Shown: piece after piece, positions 7,250 to 11,377 of the stretch
How the letters are laid out: every line of letters starts with the position of its first letter
Numbering within the stretch: position 1 is the first letter of the stretch
Assembly: GCA_000697335.1 (NCBI GenBank)
Contig: JNEM01006354.1
Span: 1 to 11,377 of the forward strand
Reading direction: 5' to 3'
Source of the DNA: Conidiobolus incongruus B7586
Taxonomy: Eukaryota > Entomophthoromycota > Entomophthoromycetes > Entomophthorales > Conidiobolaceae
DNA: 11,377 nt
Position numbers and translations under genes: made by a program
Notes under the pieces: generated by a model
Seen by the model: only the letters and a program-made list of their open reading frames with translations
The model's database searches: none
Told to the model about the DNA's origin: nothing

Positions 7250-9944
7250 TAATAGAAGATAAATAATTTTAAATAATTAATAAAATCAAATTTTAATTTA
7301 TAATATTTAAAAAAGGTTAAAATTATTCTAATTTGGAAATTTTTAAGGAAATTTTAATTTATTAAATATTCTAGAAAATTTTTAATTTATTTTAATCAAT
7401 TTATAAGTCATATTTAATCATAATTGAGATTTTATGATATAATGTAATTGGGGATATACATTAATATCAAAACATTGATAATAAAATCTTTTGATATAAA
7501 AATGTTTTTGTAAAAAATCTGAGATATATCTAATAGAACAGATTAATGAATTAATTTATTTTAGGCTGAACCTATTATTATAGTTTAACAAGTTAAGTTA
7601 AATACTTAAATTTCATCAGTCTGGCTAATTATATTTGCAGTGATTTATAAATTTGATTAAATTTTTAATAAGAATTATAGAAAATGTCAATTAAACTTTT
7701 CAAATCGTGAAGAGTCAATTACAGAATAATGATATAATTTTGTGAATAAAATGGTGGATATTAGTTTGAATTTTTGGTTGTTATAATCCATTCAAATTAA
7801 TCTTGTTATTTTAATTAATCTAGTCAAATTTCTTTTTTAATCAATTTTGAATATTTAAAAGTAATCCAAAAATATTATATAAAAATTAATTGCGTTTCTA
7901 TTATTTACAAATATTCAAGTAAAAATATTAATTTTACTTGGCAAAGTTTTTATAGTTTTAACTTGGTAAACCTTTTTCTCAAATTCGGATAATTTTTTTC
8001 AAATTTAAAACGAAAAATTTTTTTTAAAATGAAGAATTAATTGAAAAAAATCTTTTTAGGAAAAAAAATAAAATGGAGTTTCAAAAATTTTAACAATTTG
8101 ATTAAATATTAATCTATTGGATCATTATGAAATCATTAGTTAGATTAGTTCATAAAAGCTTATATCATAAATTTTCCATACTTTTTCGTAATCATGACAA
8201 ATTTTCAACGTAAAGTGAAGGTATTGATGATTTTAAACTGAAATTTTAAGGATTGTTAAAATAAAAAAGACGCATAGTATTACAAAGTTTATTGTCCTAA
8301 ATCTAAAATATAATGTGAAATGTGTTACTCTTTTGTCTATTATTCATTGGTCAGAAAGTTCAAATTTCGACTAATATATTTTAGTAGTACTGATAATTGG
8401 ATTAATGTTGCATTTAGCTTATTTAGATATTATTATAAATAGCTTTTTTCATATATGGGATTTCAATTTTGACGAAATTTATATTAAATATAATATCTAG
8501 ATGATGAAATTGATAGCAACCAAGTCTCATGTTATCCAATACTTCAAAATTCAATATTACATTCACGTTATAATTACTCCAGTAAAGTTGTTTAGTCTAA
8601 TTATCATAATATTCAAACTTTTAAACCCTCAGTCTGTTATTAATGATCCGAAAGCAAATTAAAAATTAAATTGAAATGGAGCAAATTAAGTGAATTGAAT
8701 ACATGTTATATTAATGGATATTTATAATGAATTGTCATTTCATTTAGTACTATTTTGTTTTTGAATTTTTTAAAATGTTAAACTAGTCAAGTTTGTTTTT
8801 TTGGAAATTAATTGAATATTTAATAATTCGGAATAATAATCATGTGTAGAATAGAGGATTTTTACGGTATTGGAAGTCTGTTTCATGCATTATGGCTCAA
8901 TTTTGAATTTGGAGATCTAGAATGATAGAAATTGTAGTTACATTATTGTGATTAATATTTCAGTAATTGTATTATATTAAGTCTTTTACTACTTATCAAA
9001 CAGGATCAATTGTTTAAATGATGATTGAGCGTATTATAAAATATAACCAAATTCCACATTACATAATAAAAATTTATATACGACATATGGTTTGACATTA
9101 ATATTTTAAATGAAATTTACTTTGAATATAAAATAAAAGCAATTCTTTCTTTTTTTTAAATAATTATTATAAAATTTGGGTTTTTAGAATAGTCATAAAA
9201 GATTAAAGTTTCATATCTTTAATATAATTTAATTATCAGATCATTAATATATTGAAATTAGCAATACATTTTTAGACCAGATTTAATACTAAAATCAATC
9301 AATCAATCTATATATATTATTTCCATAAATCTAGATGATTGATTTTAAATTGATTAATATAACTTCATCTCCATTTATTATTGATCATAACAATTTCAAA
9401 TGTACTTTGTGATTTATATGTAATTTTTAAGATTTGTTTAACTATTTAATTAATATACTTTGGTAATAATAAACAATTAGTTATCTGGAATTGATTGATA
9501 AGCAATGGTAACCAGAATAGATTTGGATTTGATTAAATATAATTTTTATAAAAATTTAAATTAATTGAATATACTATAGTTATCATTAACTAAAAGTATT
9601 AATGGTAATATTAAGAATAATATAATATCTAATAAATTTAAAAAAAATGTTTAATCTAGTTCAAAAATTATATAATCTATTTAATAATCATATTAATATA
9701 GAAATTTAATAATTTTATATATTTAAAATTAAATCAAATAAAAATATTAATATTTATAAAATTTATTATTCTATATAAATATAATACTTTATTTTTAATA
9801 GCTTTTTACTATACTTTTGATAAATTTTTAATATCTAAAATATAAATTTTTTTATAAAATATTAATATTTAATATTTTATTATTTAATTTATTTTTAAGT
9901 GTTTTATTCCTTTAAGCATATTTTTTTAAATATTTAAATAATTA
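7250..9944. other. AT-rich intergenic region, no gene recognised
   Basis: All frames are closed at short intervals and no protein motif, tRNA-like fold or clear repeat was found. Runs near 8880-8940 are slightly richer in G and C but carry no open frame. From about 9540 onward the sequence is nearly pure A and T, and this last part may include the outermost end of the Tc1 element that follows. Confidence 0.6.
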
Positions 9945-10066
9945 TAATTAAGGTATATTATTTAATAATAGATAAATATATTTAGATATATTTAGTAAAC
10001 TATTAGCAAAAATATTAACCTTTAATATTTAACCAAGGTAAGTTATAAATTTATGGGTTTTTAAGA
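9945..10066. repeat. Left long terminal inverted repeat of the Tc1 element
   Basis: The inner part, from AACCTTTAA at 10017 through AAGGTAAGT, ATAAATTTATGGGTTTTT to AAGAT at 10066, is matched by the reverse complement of 11198-11248 with mainly C/T and G/A differences. Further out, GATATATTTAGTA and TAATTAAGG words also find partners in the right arm. The outer limit is uncertain. Confidence 0.7.
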
Positions 10067-10171
10067 TAAGGGGATATATTTAACAATATATAACCATATC
10101 TTTTTTCTCACTTTGTTATTATTTTATATAATATTTTACAGATATACTAAATTTTTTTTATTAGTATTATT

Positions 10172-11188
10172 ATACCTAAATCCCTCTCTAAAAAAATCTA
10201 CTTGTGTATTAATCAACTTTATAAAGAAGGTAAATCAACTTGTGATATTGCTAGAATTACTAGTGTTAGCTAGTTTACTATAGTTAAAGCTGTTAAAAAT
10301 AGCAATAAAGAAACATTTAAACTTAAACTTAAATGTGCTAGGATTATAGATGAACATGATAAGAAGTATATCTATAGGTTAGTTAATACAAGCAAATATA
10401 GTACTGTTGTAGAAATATAGCAGGAACTACAAGACTATATAGGAATATTAATTAACACTGATACTATTATATGTATTTTACATTAGCATAGATACTACTT
10501 ACACCTCAAGAAAAAACACCCCCAACTAAAGAAATCCCACTATAAAGCTAGGTGGGAGTTTGAATGTTGCTACTAATGTTGAATTGAAACTAATTAGAGT
10601 AAGGTTATTTAGTTTAATGAAACAAAAATATACCTTAGTAGATCTGATAAAAAAGCTAGATGCTTCAAAAAAGATGTAAAACTACTTTGTAACCATCATG
10701 TTAATTTTACCCAAAAGTATAATGGTGGGTTAATTATTGTTTGGGGATGTATGTTGTCTTTAGGTGTAGGGTATCTTTGTAAAGTTAATGTGGGAATTAA
10801 TGCTGAAATGTACTAAAGTATTCTAAACAATAAATTGAAAAAAACCATTGAATAATATAGGTTAAACAAATCTGATGTTATTTTCTAGTAAGATAATGCC
10901 TTTTGCTATACTATAGCTTCTACTACCAAATAACTTAAAAATAACAAGATAACAGTTATGAAGTAGCTTCTTTAATTTCTTAACTTTAATCTAATTAAAC
11001 ACCTTTAGGATTAGTTAAAAAAAGCTATTAAAGCTTTCCCCCCAGTAAAAAATTTAAATCAACTTTAGGAATATGTTTAAGAAGCATAAAACAAGATTAA
11101 CCCTTTTTAGTGTAAGAAGTTAATTGATTCTATACCCTACAAACTAAAAGAAGTTAGAAAAGTTAAAGGTGGATACACTAAGTTTTAA
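10172..11188 (+). pseudogene. Tc1-family (DD34E) transposase pseudogene
   Basis: One reading phase runs for 339 codons, the normal length of a Tc1 transposase, with no net frameshift but 20 in-frame stops before the TAA at 11186. The first codon is ATA, probably a former ATG, followed by PKSLSKKIYL and LYKEGKSTCDIAR, the N-terminal helix-turn-helix. Later come SKVI, FNETKIYLSRSD, GGLIIVWGCM, GVGYLCKV, stop-stop-DNAFC for the usual QQDNAPC, and FLNFNLIKHL for SPDLNPIEHLW. The first catalytic Asp is Asn149 (AAT), Asp241 is kept, and the catalytic Glu is Lys276 (AAA). Residues 241 and 276 keep the exact 34-residue spacing of Tc1. Stops replace expected Gln (CAA/CAG to TAA/TAG) and Trp (TGG to TAG). 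The losses are almost all single C-to-T or G-to-A changes; the Tc1 consensus used for comparison is from family knowledge. Confidence 0.9.
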
Positions 11189-11197
11189 TTTTTTTTT

Positions 11198-11326
11198 ATC
11201 ACCAAAAACCTGCAAATTTATGACTCACCTTAGGTAAAATTTAAAGGTTTATATTTTAACCAATTAATAACTAAATATCATCATTTAATGATATATATAA
11301 CTAATAAATATAATAGATTTTAATTA
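11198..11326. repeat. Right long terminal inverted repeat of the Tc1 element
   Basis: It starts ten bases after the transposase stop with ATCACCAAAAACC and pairs with the left arm in reverse complement. It is the better preserved arm: it keeps CTGCAAATTTATGACTCACC where the left arm has A and T changes. AATTTAAAGGTTTAT at 11238 recurs as AATTTAGGTTTAT at 11330, a direct repeat about 92 bases apart, as seen in Tc1 elements of the IR/DR type. The outer end may lie beyond 11326. Confidence 0.7.
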
Positions 11327-11377
11327 TTTAATTTAGGTTTATTTCATTAAATATTAATTAAGTTATTAGTAAAAATA

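Larger units (their letters stand above)
9945..11326 (+). mobile_element. Tc1-family DNA transposon with long inverted repeats, inactive
   Basis: A full-length transposase frame (10172-11188) is bracketed by two inverted arms at least about 120-130 bases long (9945-10066 and 11198-11326). Limits are minimal: decay hides the outer ends, and the element may continue to or past the end of the window. The arms still pair over roughly two thirds of positions in the inner half. Both essential acidic positions outside the central Asp are lost and the frame has 20 premature stops, so the copy cannot make active enzyme. Confidence 0.85.

Noticed and set aside
10172-11188. Reassigned genetic code with TAA and TAG read as glutamine, suggested by the many in-frame stops at Gln positions of the Tc1 frame
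   Set aside because: The two intact host genes use CAA and CAG for Gln and end in TGA and TAG, some stops replace Trp rather than Gln, and missense changes such as Glu to Lys follow the same C-to-T bias. Mutation explains all of it.
1-11377. CRISPR array, operon, phage or bacterial system
   Set aside because: Introns, a mitochondrial presequence, a Golgi-type enzyme and Tc1/mariner elements show nuclear eukaryotic DNA. No regularly spaced short repeats are present.

Overview
The window looks like part of a very AT-rich nuclear genome of a fungus. The evidence is a five-exon gene with 48-56 nt GT..AG introns, mitochondrial GTP:AMP phosphotransferase whose sequence sits close to yeast Adk2, short intergenic CT tracts and CCAAT boxes, and DNA transposons of the Tc1/mariner superfamily. 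A family GT14 (core-2/I-branching/xylosyltransferase-like) gene together with such low GC points to an early-diverging lineage (Mucoromycota such as Glomeromycotina, or a relative) rather than Dikarya. That placement is inference and only moderately secure.

Layout. Positions 1-517 hold the 3' part of a mariner element with an open DD34D transposase frame that enters from the left. Directly beside it, about 684-1196, lies a second, much older copy of the same element in the same orientation. Positions 1199-3155 are AT-rich with no recognisable gene. The adenylate kinase gene (ADK2-like, + strand) occupies 3312-4326, preceded by a pyrimidine tract and a CCAAT box. Its 3' flank runs into a two-unit tandem repeat of about 0.28-0.30 kb per unit (4679-5260). 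The GT14 gene is on the minus strand, 5318-6604, convergent with the kinase gene. A non-coding island with about one third GC (6905-7235) lies behind its promoter. Positions 7250-9944 show nothing recognisable. The right end (9945 to at least 11326) is a Tc1 element with long inverted repeats and a full-length transposase frame destroyed by stop codons.

Functionally the two host genes are unrelated: one balances adenine and guanine nucleotides in mitochondria and perhaps cytosol, the other is a predicted Golgi glycosyltransferase. The theme joining the rest is transposon decay. The Tc1 frame keeps one reading phase over 339 codons yet carries 20 premature stops, nearly all explicable as C-to-T or G-to-A changes. 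The old mariner copy differs from the young one with the same bias. This resembles repeat-induced point mutation or methylcytosine-driven decay. I saw no new multi-gene system; the mutation signature and a probable dual-start kinase are the points most worth following.
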